Assembly (NCBI RefSeq): GCF_030384665.1
Contig: NC_083679.1
Location: 310,001-374,000, forward strand
Direction: 5' to 3'
DNA length: 64,000 nucleotides
Origin: Lodderomyces elongisporus
Lineage: Eukaryota; Ascomycota; Pichiomycetes; Serinales; Debaryomycetaceae
Part shown: positions 20,519-30,841 of the stretch, piece after piece
Position numbering within the stretch: the first letter of the stretch is position 1
Layout of the letters: each line of letters begins with the position of its first letter
Translations under genes and position numbers: made by a program
Notes under the pieces: generated by a model
What the model saw: only the letters and a program-made list of their open reading frames with translations
Database searches by the model: none
What the model was told of the DNA's origin: nothing

Positions 20519-20987
20519 TGCAGTTTTAAATAGCCGTACTTTAGATTCTATACTATGACTAAAAGTACACATTTATTAAGATATGTTTTGTAATTGTAGG
20601 ATAATTCTGTTGTAAAATAACATACTTGACTGCAAAAAAGAGAAAAAGAGAAAAAGAGAAAAGAGAATATGCATATGTATTTGAATTTTGGGTGCGTTAT
20701 AGTCATTCCGTTTGTTCCCTTATCATTTATCGGTGCTGTTCTGTTCTATCCTATTTTGTTCTGTTCTGTTCTGTTCTGTTCTGTTCTCCAATTTTATTTC
20801 ATTTCGAATTCACGTGTGTTTATTTTTCTTTCCATCACCTTCGGTCGCGCCTAGTCCTTTGTTGAAATATATTTCTATTAAAAAAACGTACAATATCTTA
20901 CTGCAATATCAGTGTTATCTCGAGGTCCCTATTGCAAACCAGTCTAGCATTCATTCTTCTCCCTGTACATTTATTCGCAAAGTTGCA
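20519..20987. other. KAP114 upstream spacer with TTCTG pentamers
   Basis: 469 bp. It contains GAAAAA/GAGAAA units (20636-20665) and about six TTCTG pentamers (20758-20787). Nothing gene-like is visible. Confidence 0.6.
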
Positions 20988-23900
20988 ATGCCTGATATAC
21001 TTCAATTGATCATCAATCAAACATCTTCCGATAATAATGCGAGACGCAATGCCGAGCTTGAGTTCAACCAAGTCGTGAGTCAAAATCCTTCGGAGTCGGC
21101 CTACCTTATTCTTGAATATTCGCTCAATTCAGAACTCCCTGTTGACGTGCGTCAATCGTGTTTACTTCAACTCAAACGAATAGTGCCCAAGTTTTGGTCC
21201 ATGGGGTTTGGCTCGTTTGTGGGCCCACCAGTTGCACAAGATTTGAAGCTGGTCATTAGGTCACGCTTGCTAGATCTCGCTGTGGGAGATACAAACTCCA
21301 AGATCCGCAATGGTGCGGCATATGCTATTGTGCAAATTGCCTCTGCCGACTACCCCGACGAGTGGCCTGACTTGATTGCTAAATTGTATGTCGCAACCAC
21401 AGATTATGCAAACGAAACGGCAATGTTGGGTGGTTTACTGGTTCTTACTGATTTGTTTGATGACCTCATCACCGAAGAACAATTTTGGGAAGACGGTATT
21501 GGTGCACAAGTAATAAACCACCTAAATGCGATTTTGGAAAATAACAAGGTTACTCTTGCAGTGAAAACACAAGCAATGAAATTATACGAGTCGGTATTAG
21601 CAATATTGAAAAGCCCAGAAGCGTTTAAAGATTCTAAGAGAAAAAACTTTGTTATTGATCAGGTCACAATTACATTGAAGATTTTCATCCAGCTCATATT
21701 GTTGGAAGGTGGAAACTTGGTTGAAATCGAGTTCAAGAGTAATGTCTACAAGTCAATGGCTACAATTATTGGCACTTTCCACCTGCGACTCCCTTTTGAG
21801 ACAAAGTCCAATGTGTTAAGTTTCACGATAAAAGATGTCTCGCGAATTGCACCATTGTATAACCAGGTGGCTTTGAACGAGTATAAGGCGCCCTTGTACC
21901 TGGACCTTGACGCCGTGTCTCTGTTCAATAACCTTATCGATGGAATATTCCAGACGATATCATGTGTGCAACATGATGTTTCAATCTCGCTGGTTGCAAA
22001 CATCCCAGAATTTCTCAAGAATGCATTGGTGTGTACCGCATTGCCCAAAGAGGTTGTTGAAGAATATCAAGATGATTTGAATTCATACGTTGCAGAAATT
22101 ACGGGTCTTTCAGTCAATGTCAATCCAAGAGATCTGATTTTGGATTTCTGGGGTGAATTAAACTCTGGGGACGTGCAAGAGGCTTGTACAGCGCTTGTGG
22201 AGCTTTTTCAAAAAGATGACGGAAGATTGTTGGAAGCACAATTGTTTACTTTAGAAGGAATTTTGTCAAACGATCACGAATTAACACGGGTGCCGTTACA
22301 AACAATAGTTTCATTCATTTCATATCAGACTCCTGCATTGGTAGCTGCACGATGTTTTTTGTTGCTTCCTAAATATTTTGAGAAATTTGGCAGCGATGAT
22401 ATTGCTGATAACGGAGATGATGGCATTTGCAATCAGGCAAGGAAAGTGTTTTCCGATATGGTTGTGTTTGCTGAAAAGTGCAATAACAGCATTATTCAAA
22501 TTGCAGCCTTGGTCAGCGTTACCTATTATCAACACGTATTTGAGCTTGACGCATTAGACGACTCTGTCCAGTTGATTATTTTTAGACTTGCTCTTCTGTT
22601 GATTGACGAATGTGAAGAAGACGGCTTACCAGTACTCTTAGAAGCAATTGCGGCGGCAATCACAATTAGTCCCTCGGTTGCAGCGTCAATCGAAGTGACA
22701 GCCAATGTCAATGTTGTTGAGCTTATTTTCAAAATAGCGTATAAGGACCCTGCAAATGTTCAACTAATTTCAGACTCCTCGGATTGTCTTAGCGCCCTTT
22801 TGGAAAATGTCAATGAGCAAGATTATATGGTTACATGCGAAAAATCCCTACCATTTATTTTGAAATTAATGGAAACAAGCGACGGCGCTTACACACCCCA
22901 ATTGTACTTGAGTTTGGAGTTACTCGGAATTATCATCAAATCTGGACCTCACAAAACGCTTCCTTCTCAGATATTTGAATATGCATTCCATGCTCTCAAG
23001 TCAATCCTTTTGAAGTCCACTGATGACCAAATCCTTCAAAGCGGTGGCGAGGTATTCAACGAGTTGATTCAAAGAGCAGCACAATTATTCAGTGAATATA
23101 ATGATCCCGAAAACAAGGAATCTGGGGTGGAATCAATGTTGAAGATTGTCTACAAGTTTTTATCACCCGAGTTGTCAGATAGTGCTGCCAACAAATGCGG
23201 CTCTATAGTGTGCTCACTTATAGCCAACTTTCAGACCCAGATCCCGCAGGAAATGTTGACGCGAATCTTGCAAGCGACAGTGCAGAGACTAGTCATTGCC
23301 AAGGAGCCAATTACAATCGAAAACCTTGTAATGGTGCTTTGTCAATTAGTTCTTTTGTCGCCGGAGGAGATGATCAATTTTCTTTCAAGCATGGTTATAA
23401 ATGGTGAGCCCGGTTTGAAGACTGTTTTACCAATTTGGTTTGACTCTTATGAAATCACACGTGGGTATGAACAGATTAAACAAAATACCTTAGCTTTGGC
23501 GCGGATTTTTACTTTGGGTGACTCCAGAGTTGAGAATTTGATTGTCAATGGCGAGATTGTTCCGTATGATGGTGATTTGATAATCACCCGGTCGATGGCC
23601 AAAAAGATGCCAGAGAGATATACACAAATTTCGGCGTCGCTAAAGATTCTCAAATTGCTTGCTGGCGAGCTTCAATTTCAGTGCCAGCAACCAGATGTAG
23701 CTGACTATTTACCGAACCGAAGAGACAGAGGCAATGATGAGCAGAACTATGATAATGACGGCGATGATGACAATGACAACAATGTACATGAAGGTAGTGC
23801 TAGAGGTGGAGTAAATACCGATCACAGTGACTACAACGGTGACGATGATGACGACGACGACGGGTGGGAGGATATGGACGATATCGGTGTTCCTAACTAT

Positions 23901-24092
23901 GAGAAATTGAAATCGTACATTGATGATGGAAATAGGGCTAATAAACTTCGTGGTGACGATGAGAGTTTGAAAGAGTTGTTGGTACAGTTTTTCAAAGAGT
24001 GCGCTGGAGAGAATCTTGGAGGATTTGGAAAATATTACGAGCAGTTGAGTGACGGTGAAAAAAAAATAATTACAGAGTGTATAGTTTTTTAA
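20988..24092 (+). CDS. KAP114: Importin-beta-type karyopherin Kap114 (importin-9 family)
   Basis: 1034 residues beginning MPDILQLIINQ. An importin-beta N-terminal domain is visible at about residues 20-105 (AELEFNQVV ... SCLLQLKRIV). KIRNGAAYAIVQIASADYPDEWPDLI is typical of HEAT repeat 3 in Kap114/importin-9. The rest is HEAT-repeat-like alpha-helical sequence. Near the C-terminus an acidic loop (about 915-965) is rich in Asp/Asn and ends GWEDMDD, the conserved element that binds histone and TBP cargo in this family. Known cargo in S. cerevisiae are TBP, H2A-H2B and Nap1. It shuttles through nuclear pores under Ran control. The frame is open 92 codons upstream, but that segment is the TTCTG repeat and has no ATG, so the start at 20988 is chosen. 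Confidence 0.9.
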   Translation: MPDILQLIINQTSSDNNARRNAELEFNQVVSQNPSESAYLILEYSLNSELPVDVRQSCLLQLKRIVPKFWSMGFGSFVGPPVAQDLKLVIRSRLLDLAVGDTNSKIRNGAAYAIVQIASADYPDEWPDLIAKLYVATTDYANETAMLGGLLVLTDLFDDLITEEQFWEDGIGAQVINHLNAILENNKVTLAVKTQAMKLYESVLAILKSPEAFKDSKRKNFVIDQVTITLKIFIQLILLEGGNLVEIEFKSNVYKSMATIIGTFHLRLPFETKSNVLSFTIKDVSRIAPLYNQVALNEYKAPLYLDLDAVSLFNNLIDGIFQTISCVQHDVSISLVANIPEFLKNALVCTALPKEVVEEYQDDLNSYVAEITGLSVNVNPRDLILDFWGELNSGDVQEACTALVELFQKDDGRLLEAQLFTLEGILSNDHELTRVPLQTIVSFISYQTPALVAARCFLLLPKYFEKFGSDDIADNGDDGICNQARKVFSDMVVFAEKCNNSIIQIAALVSVTYYQHVFELDALDDSVQLIIFRLALLLIDECEEDGLPVLLEAIAAAITISPSVAASIEVTANVNVVELIFKIAYKDPANVQLISDSSDCLSALLENVNEQDYMVTCEKSLPFILKLMETSDGAYTPQLYLSLELLGIIIKSGPHKTLPSQIFEYAFHALKSILLKSTDDQILQSGGEVFNELIQRAAQLFSEYNDPENKESGVESMLKIVYKFLSPELSDSAANKCGSIVCSLIANFQTQIPQEMLTRILQATVQRLVIAKEPITIENLVMVLCQLVLLSPEEMINFLSSMVINGEPGLKTVLPIWFDSYEITRGYEQIKQNTLALARIFTLGDSRVENLIVNGEIVPYDGDLIITRSMAKKMPERYTQISASLKILKLLAGELQFQCQQPDVADYLPNRRDRGNDEQNYDNDGDDDNDNNVHEGSARGGVNTDHSDYNGDDDDDDDGWEDMDDIGVPNYEKLKSYIDDGNRANKLRGDDESLKELLVQFFKECAGENLGGFGKYYEQLSDGEKKIITECIVF

Positions 24093-24572
24093 AAACTACA
24101 TTTTTTTTGTTCTTTTTTTATTTTTTTGTTTTTGTTTTTGTTTTCTATTTCAGTTTTTACTTCATGCTGCTTCCCTCAACTTCCTCCGAGTAAAATAAAA
24201 CGCGAGTCTGAGAAGTTGGGTATAATTAGGATTACATCTTTTTGATTATTGAAAAACCGAAAAGCCATGAAGTAGGATCTATGACTGTATTTGCGCTATT
24301 TACCTTAAAACATCCAACCGTTCTTGTTCTTGTTCTAGTTCTAGTTCTAGTTCTAGTTCGTTTCTTTTCATTTTAGATTTTTCTTAATTTTGTAAATTTT
24401 TTGCGCATCAGTGCATGAAGCTTAATTGGCATCCATCGCGCATCTTCCAATATATGTATATATAGATAAATGAATATAAAAATATATAAATCTAGCTGTA
24501 TACATTTTATGTCATTGTCACCATAGTAGAGTATCACCGTTTCATAAAAGGCATACAAAGATATACGAATAT
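24093..24572. other. SUA5 upstream spacer with GTTCTA hexamers
   Basis: 480 bp, AT-rich. It has GTTCTT/GTTCTA hexamers at about 24320-24358 and TATATATA near 24455. No gene is seen. Confidence 0.6.
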
Positions 24573-25016
24573 ATGTTGAGGATACAGCGAGCCATGTCAT
24601 CTTCAACTACTGTACCTAATACTTTTGCAACCAAGCTTTTGAAAGTAAAGCCAGAGTCCATACATTTTGACTTGAAGAACAATGGCGATTCCCAGGTTCC
24701 CAGAATCACAGATGATGAAACTGAAGCGAATATCAAATTAGCTGCAAAGGAGCTTCTTACCACTAATAATGCGATTGGTTTCCCTACTGAGACTGTTTAT
24801 GGTCTTGCAGGTTCAGCGTTATCAGACGAGTCTGTGAAATCCATCTATCGAGCGAAGCAACGACCAGCAGATAATCCGCTTATTATTCATGTCTCCTCAT
24901 TGTCCCAATTACAAAGAAAGCTACTACCTGCCAACTATGAGATTCCCAAAATCTATCATAACCTTATTGAGCATTTCTGGCCGGGTCCATTAACCATTCT
25001 TTTACCCAACAATAGT

Positions 25017-25069
<53 letters not shown>

Positions 25070-25937
25070 TAGCAGCAGCAATAGCAGTAGCAGCAGCAAT
25101 AACAAGTCTCCCATCTCATCATATGTAACAGCTAACCAAGATACATTTGCTGTACGAATGCCTGCCCATCCAGTAGCAAGGGCCCTTATTGCCATTTCTG
25201 ATTTACCACTTGCAGCTCCCTCAGCCAACTCCTCGACTAAACCCAGCCCGACTTTAGCGCAACATGTGATGCATGACTTGGGCGGGAAGATACCTATTGT
25301 TTTAGATGGGGGTGCTTGTGATGTGGGTGTCGAGTCTACCGTAGTAGATGGGTTGAGTGACCCGCCTATGCTTTTAAGGCCTGGTGGTGTTTCTCTCGAG
25401 GAGTTGAAACGGGTTGGAGGGGAAGAGTGGAAGAATGTGAGAGTTGCAAAACGCACCGCTGGAGCGGACGAGCTGGTAAAGACTCCAGGAATGAAATATA
25501 AACATTATTCACCTGATGCTAAAGTAGTTTTGTTTGTTAACTGTGGAGATGGAGAAGATGCTATTGCAAAGTATTTAAAAGCAAATAGAGTGAGTGTTGA
25601 CGGAGTGGAAGTAGGGGCAAGAGGTGATTTAAGAGATTCAAAAGATTCAAAACAGGAAGGTCAAGGTCAGAAACATCTAATTTCGGCTAATGCAGATACG
25701 CCAAAGGTTGCGCTTCTTAAAAGTAGACATTTTAGGGACTATAAAGGTATAGACGTTGTAAGAGATTTGGGATCAGCTGGTGATGATATTGCAAGAAATT
25801 TATTTAAGTATTTGAGAGAAGTTGATGAGGATGAGAAAGTCGATTTGATTTTGATTGAAGGGGTAGAAGAAGTCGATGAGGGACTTGCAATTATGAACAG
25901 ACTCAAGAAGGCGGCATTTGAGGTAATAGAAGGTTGA
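24573..25937 (+). CDS. SUA5: Threonylcarbamoyl-AMP synthase Sua5
   Basis: 454 residues. It makes threonylcarbamoyl-AMP from Thr, bicarbonate and ATP for t6A37 modification of ANN-decoding tRNAs. The YrdC-type domain (about residues 55-290) shows the conserved FPTETVYGLAGSA, SIYRAKQRPADNPLIIHVSS, WPGPLT, FAVRMPAHPVARALI, PLAAPSANSSTKPSPT and VESTVVDG segments. It is followed by the PGMKYKHYSPDAKVVL linker and the C-terminal Sua5 domain ending in VDLILIEGVEEVDEGLAIMNRLKKAA. A Ser/Asn-rich insertion encoded by AGC/AAC triplets (25013-25101) interrupts the YrdC domain after WPGPLTILLP. Two in-frame ATGs, 24573 and 24594, bracket an Arg-containing, acid-free heptapeptide; see findings for the dual-localisation argument. 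Confidence 0.96.
25013..25101. repeat. Coding AGC/AAC triplet repeat in SUA5
   Basis: About 30 codons alternate AAC/AAT and AGC/AGT and encode Asn-Ser repeats in a loop of the YrdC domain. Its length is probably polymorphic between strains. Confidence 0.9.
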
Positions 25938-27431
25938 TCAAATCAAATCAAACCAAAGCCAAACATATTATAGATGTAGGTGGGTAATGGGATAGAATAA
26001 TTGCAAAGTAGTAAACTAGTATAGATGCCAGAGTTTATTGTTGTCGGTGAAGACTTTCCTAATCTAGTAATCAATACAATACCATTTCGTCTGTGTCCTT
26101 CCTTCTGCATGGACGGCATCCTTCCTTTTCCGCATAATACCACCACCGCCACCCACCAGTTAAAAAAAAAAAATAAAATGAAAAAGAAAGAAAGAAAAGA
26201 GTCAAAACATCAATCCAAATAAATAAAAAAAAAAAAAAATAAAAATAAAAAATAAAAATAAAAATAAAAATAAAAGATGAAAATGAAAATAGAAATAAAA
26301 ATTGAACAATAGGGGCGCTACCTCTTCTTTTTTTCACTCCCCCCTCTCTGCTCTCTGCTTCCCATCTCCCCAAGGCTTATGAGCACAGTGCAAAATATAA
26401 TGATTAGTAAGATTTGGAATAAGATGGGCAAGGAACTACAAACAATGTTAAAGAAAGGATGGTGAGATCTAACAACTGAGTTTAAATGTATCTGTACATA
26501 TTGCTTTTTTTTTTCATTCACCCCTAATATTACACTGTTATCTATTGATATAAGAAGAATGTTTCTTTTTTCTTCTTTTTTTTTTTTTAAGAATGGTTTC
26601 TATCTCCAATGCTGTTGTTCTTATCTTCGCCATCCATATTAGTGCACCTTGTAATGCTGATGAGCACACGTCATAGTCTTTTTCTTTTTAATTTTTTTTT
26701 AATTTTTTTTTTTTTCATCTTTTATTTAAATAAATTTTTTTCTCTACATCTCTCTTTCTCAGTCAAATGTCCCCCGACGCTCATTCCGCTATCATAATAG
26801 TATACATGTATATATGCTTCATCACCTTCATCTTCTTTATCTTCTTCCTCTTCTTCTGCTTTTTTATTTTTTGCTTATTGTTTTCTTTCGCTGATGGTTC
26901 TGTGTTTCTTCGACAAGTTAAAAGAGTAATAAAATTTGAAATAGCAGCGAAAGACTCGCGTTGACTTCTTGAGACTCACGCTCGCGCGGACATCTCTCTA
27001 CTGGAAACATAATATTTTCCGTCCATTTCATTTCACAAGTTTATTTTGTATTTTTTTTTTATCCTTTTTTTTTCTCTTTTTCTTTTTTTTTTTTTTCTTT
27101 TTCTTTTTTCTTTCTATTATTTCTTTTTAATTTTTAATTTTTTTCAAGCAAAGAGAAAAAACTCACACACTCACTCATTCACTCACACACACTCTCTCTC
27201 TTTCAAATCAATTGAACCAACTTCCATTTGCAACACTTTTCAAATAATATCAGTCAAAGAGAGTAAATTCAACGCCAGTATTATACCACAACCTTCATTT
27301 AATCAAGAGAACGCACATCGATTGACTTCATTGACATCTTAGTATTTCGTATCTCCAGGTTAACATATACACCCAACAACCCACTCAACCACCCCACACC
27401 CACACCCTCGCGCGTGTCATCTTTGTAAAAA
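25938..27431. other. PMR1 upstream spacer, AT-rich
   Basis: 1.5 kb with an AAATA pentamer/hexamer tract (26221-26300), long T-runs (26575-26590, 26690-26715, 27050-27130) and a CACACTCACTC stretch (27165-27200). Short frames here are low-complexity. I see no gene or RNA. Confidence 0.6.
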
Positions 27432-30179
27432 ATGTCCAGCAACCCGTATGACATCAGCCCCGACCAAGTGAAACTCCCAAACCGGGCTAATGTTCCATCA
27501 CTCAAGTTCTGCTCAAAGACTATTGAAGAGACAGAAACTGAACTCAATACAGATGCCAAATTGGGATTGCCTGCACAGGAAATTATCAACCGACGCACCA
27601 TTTATGGTGTCAACGAGTTATCCCACAAGGATGAAGAAAGTTTACTATTCAAATTTTTCTCCTCTTTTTATCAAGACCCGTTGATTTTGCTTCTTATTGG
27701 ATCCTCGGTGATTAGTTTCATCATGGGCCAGACCGATGATGGTATCTCCATCTTCCTTGCCATTGTCATTGTTGTCACTGTTGGTTTTGTCCAGGAGTAT
27801 AGATCTGAAAAGTCGTTGGAAGCATTGAACAAGTTAGTCCCCGCCGAGGCACATCTCACAAGAAACGGTAACTCAACCACTGTTCTCGCCTCCACTTTAG
27901 TACCCGGAGATGTAGTTTACTTCTCAACTGGTGATAGAATACCAGCTGATGTTCGTTTAACCAATGCAGTCTACCTAACCATAGATGAAAGTAACTTGAC
28001 CGGTGAAAATAGACCAGTACAAAAGAATACTGATCCAGTTACTATGAAGGACCCCCCAGTCACAGAGAGAACCGATATAGCCTTTATGGGTACTTTGGTA
28101 CGCGAAGGACACGGGAGTGGTATTGTTGTTGGAATTGGTACACAAACTGTTTTTGGGACTGTTTTTGAAATGATGAGTGAGATTGAAAAACCAAAGACAC
28201 CTTTGCAACAGGCAATGGATAAATTAGGTAAGGACTTGAGTATATTTAGTTTTGCCATCATTGGTATAATTTGTTTAATTGGAATCTTCCAGGGAAGATC
28301 ATGGTTGGATATGTTTCAGATTTCAGTATCTTTGGCAGTAGCTGCGATTCCCGAAGGTCTACCAATCATTGTTACTGTCACCTTGGCATTGGGAGTATTG
28401 CGCTTGGCCAAACAAAAGGCGATTGTAAAGAGATTGCCAAGTGTCGAAACCTTGGGATCAGTTAATGTTATTTGCTCGGATAAGACGGGCACATTAACTC
28501 AAAACCACATGACGGTTACCAAAATATGGACCACTGACTTCAAAGGCAGTTTCAACTCACCCTTTTTAGTGGTTGAGAAATTGGACGATAACACATTACA
28601 CCACCAATTGACTGCAAACATGCGCAAAGTGCTTCATTGTGGTAATATTTGTAACAACTCCAAGTATTCGGCGGCAAATGAACGGTATGTTGGTAACCCA
28701 AGCGACATTGCCTTGCTTGAATGTCTTCCTCATTTCGGATTGGAAGACATTCGAGGGCAAACAGAGAGGATGAATGAGTTGCCATTCTCATCCACAAGAA
28801 AGTACATGGCCATTAGTGTTCATACTGGTGACAGAGCCAAGGCAGATACGTATGCTAAAGGTGCAACGGAGAAACTACTCAAACATTGTAACAGATACTA
28901 CGACTCTAACGGGCACGTACAACCGATTACTCCTGACTTTATGGAAACCGTGCATGAGAAATCTAAGTTGCTTGCCAATGATGGACTTCGTGTTTTGGGT
29001 TTTGCCGAAAGTAACAAGTCGTTTGACCAAGAGCCACTGGATTTGATCTTTTGCGGAATGGTTGGTATGAAGGATCCACCAAGACCCAATGTTGGTAAAT
29101 CTATTTCTATGTTGATGAAAGGAGGCGTCCACGTGATTATGATCACTGGTGACTCTCCATCCACGGCGTTGAACATAGCTAGACAAATTGGTATGCCGGT
29201 GACTGGACAACACTCGGTGATGACAGGGGACCAGATTGACGAATTGAAAGAGGAATCTTTATCGCACGCCATCCATAATGTTTCTGTTTTTGCTAGAACT
29301 ACTCCCGAACATAAAGTCAAGATTGTGAAGGCATTGCAGAGACGTGGGGATATTGTGGCAATGACAGGTGACGGTGTCAATGACGCACCGGCATTAAAGC
29401 TTGCTGATATTGGTATCGCCATGGGTAAGAACGGAACTGATGTGGCCAAGGAAGCAGCTGATATGGTGCTTACCGATGATGATTTCAGTACCATTCTTAG
29501 TGCTATTGAAGAAGGTAAAGGTATATTTAACAATATTCAAAACTTTATTACTTTTCAGTTGAGTACATCGATTGCTGCATTAACTTTGATTGCATTGAGT
29601 ACATTCTTTGGACTCCCAAACCCATTAAACGCAATGCAAATATTGTGGATCAACATTTTGATGGATGGTCCACCAGCACAATCATTGGGTGTTGAGCCAG
29701 TTGATCACGAAGTGATGAACAAGCCACCAAGAAGCAGAAATGATAAGATCTTGACTTCGCAATTGCTCAAGAGAGTTGTTCAGTCAGCCGTGATGATCAT
29801 TATCGGAACATTGTACATCTTTATAAAGGAGATGAAAGATGGCGAGGTGACTGCGCGGGACACGACAATGACATTCACATGTTTTGTTCTTTTTGATATG
29901 TTCAACGCTTTGGCATGTCGCCACCATTCAAAGTCTATTTTTTCTATGGGGATGAAGAACAGCATGTTTAATTTTGCTGTGTTTGGATCTTTATTGGGCC
30001 AATTCTGTGCTGTGTATGTGCCATTTTTCCAAAGAATTTTCCAAACCGAGGCGTTGAGTTTGGGTGATATTTTGCATTTGATTGGATTGTGCAGTTCGGT
30101 ATTTATTGTTGACGAGGTTAGAAAATGGTGGGTCAGGAGAAGGACATTGTATACGAATAACTACAACGTTGGAGTATAA
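27432..30179 (+). CDS. PMR1: Golgi Ca2+/Mn2+-transporting P-type ATPase Pmr1
   Basis: 915 residues, a P2A-type ATPase of SPCA class. It has a cation-ATPase N-terminal domain, the A-domain TIDESNLTGENRPV segment (the TGE loop), TM4 with AAIPEGLPIIVTVTLALG (the ion-site PEGLP), the phosphorylation site ICSDKTGTLTQN, nucleotide-binding KGATEKLL, MKDPPR, the hinge AMTGDGVNDAPALKLADIGI, and TM6 containing NILMDGPPAQSLGVEP (the NxxxD ion ligands). It supplies Ca2+ and Mn2+ to the Golgi for glycosyltransferases, so surface glycosylation depends on it. It is somewhat shorter than S. cerevisiae Pmr1 (950). From memory, C. albicans PMR1 is also on chromosome 7 near LEU2. Confidence 0.97.
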   Translation: MSSNPYDISPDQVKLPNRANVPSLKFCSKTIEETETELNTDAKLGLPAQEIINRRTIYGVNELSHKDEESLLFKFFSSFYQDPLILLLIGSSVISFIMGQTDDGISIFLAIVIVVTVGFVQEYRSEKSLEALNKLVPAEAHLTRNGNSTTVLASTLVPGDVVYFSTGDRIPADVRLTNAVYLTIDESNLTGENRPVQKNTDPVTMKDPPVTERTDIAFMGTLVREGHGSGIVVGIGTQTVFGTVFEMMSEIEKPKTPLQQAMDKLGKDLSIFSFAIIGIICLIGIFQGRSWLDMFQISVSLAVAAIPEGLPIIVTVTLALGVLRLAKQKAIVKRLPSVETLGSVNVICSDKTGTLTQNHMTVTKIWTTDFKGSFNSPFLVVEKLDDNTLHHQLTANMRKVLHCGNICNNSKYSAANERYVGNPSDIALLECLPHFGLEDIRGQTERMNELPFSSTRKYMAISVHTGDRAKADTYAKGATEKLLKHCNRYYDSNGHVQPITPDFMETVHEKSKLLANDGLRVLGFAESNKSFDQEPLDLIFCGMVGMKDPPRPNVGKSISMLMKGGVHVIMITGDSPSTALNIARQIGMPVTGQHSVMTGDQIDELKEESLSHAIHNVSVFARTTPEHKVKIVKALQRRGDIVAMTGDGVNDAPALKLADIGIAMGKNGTDVAKEAADMVLTDDDFSTILSAIEEGKGIFNNIQNFITFQLSTSIAALTLIALSTFFGLPNPLNAMQILWINILMDGPPAQSLGVEPVDHEVMNKPPRSRNDKILTSQLLKRVVQSAVMIIIGTLYIFIKEMKDGEVTARDTTMTFTCFVLFDMFNALACRHHSKSIFSMGMKNSMFNFAVFGSLLGQFCAVYVPFFQRIFQTEALSLGDILHLIGLCSSVFIVDEVRKWWVRRRTLYTNNYNVGV

Positions 30180-30841
30180 AGAGAGTGGAAAGATTTAATA
30201 AACTATAGAAGGTGTATATATTTATAGAGTGAACAAAGTATCTAAACGCATTTAGTAGTAGACCGAAAGAGAAAAAAAAAAAAGAAAGAAAGAAATGAAA
30301 TGATCAATCTCGATAATTAATCTGTTAACAGAGTAAGCTATGAAAAATTGAGGATTTTGACAATAATTGGTATATATGAAAGATTTAGCTCCAAGGTTTT
30401 GAATGTGAATATCTTATGATTGATTTTGCCAAATTTCTTTAGCCGCGGCAATTTCTATGCTTCTTTCTCTTTCTTTAATTTTTCTTTTTTTCTTTTTTTT
30501 TTTTTTTAATTTGTTTTGTTTCTTTCTGCTAATACGTATTCACCCCACATGTATTTTCAAAATTACCCACAGGTAATGTCATGAATAATATTCATATAAA
30601 TTAACAGGTAGTCGTCCAAGACACTTACATAAAGCCTTTCAGTTATTAAAGTCTTTACCTCTGGTTGATCTCCAATTAACTTCATTTGCAACTGCGCTAC
30701 TTGATGGCTTTTTTTTTTTTTTTTTAGCTCGTTAACATCAGTCCAAAGTAGAAGGTGTTCATTCTTTTATTATTTATTTTTTTTTATACCCCACATCACT
30801 CATTCATATTACTCGAGAATCACAGAGACGACCTTTAACTA
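30180..30841. other. Spacer between PMR1 and the HPP-domain gene
   Basis: 662 bp, AT-rich with T-runs near 30490-30510, 30710-30727 and 30775-30785. No gene is seen. The last 60 bp, with ATTACTCGAG, form the leader of the next gene. Confidence 0.5.

Noticed and set aside
20712..20987. 92-codon N-terminal extension of Kap114
   Set aside because: It has no ATG, is encoded by TTCTG repeats and T-rich DNA, and the importin N-terminal domain begins right after the ATG at 20988.
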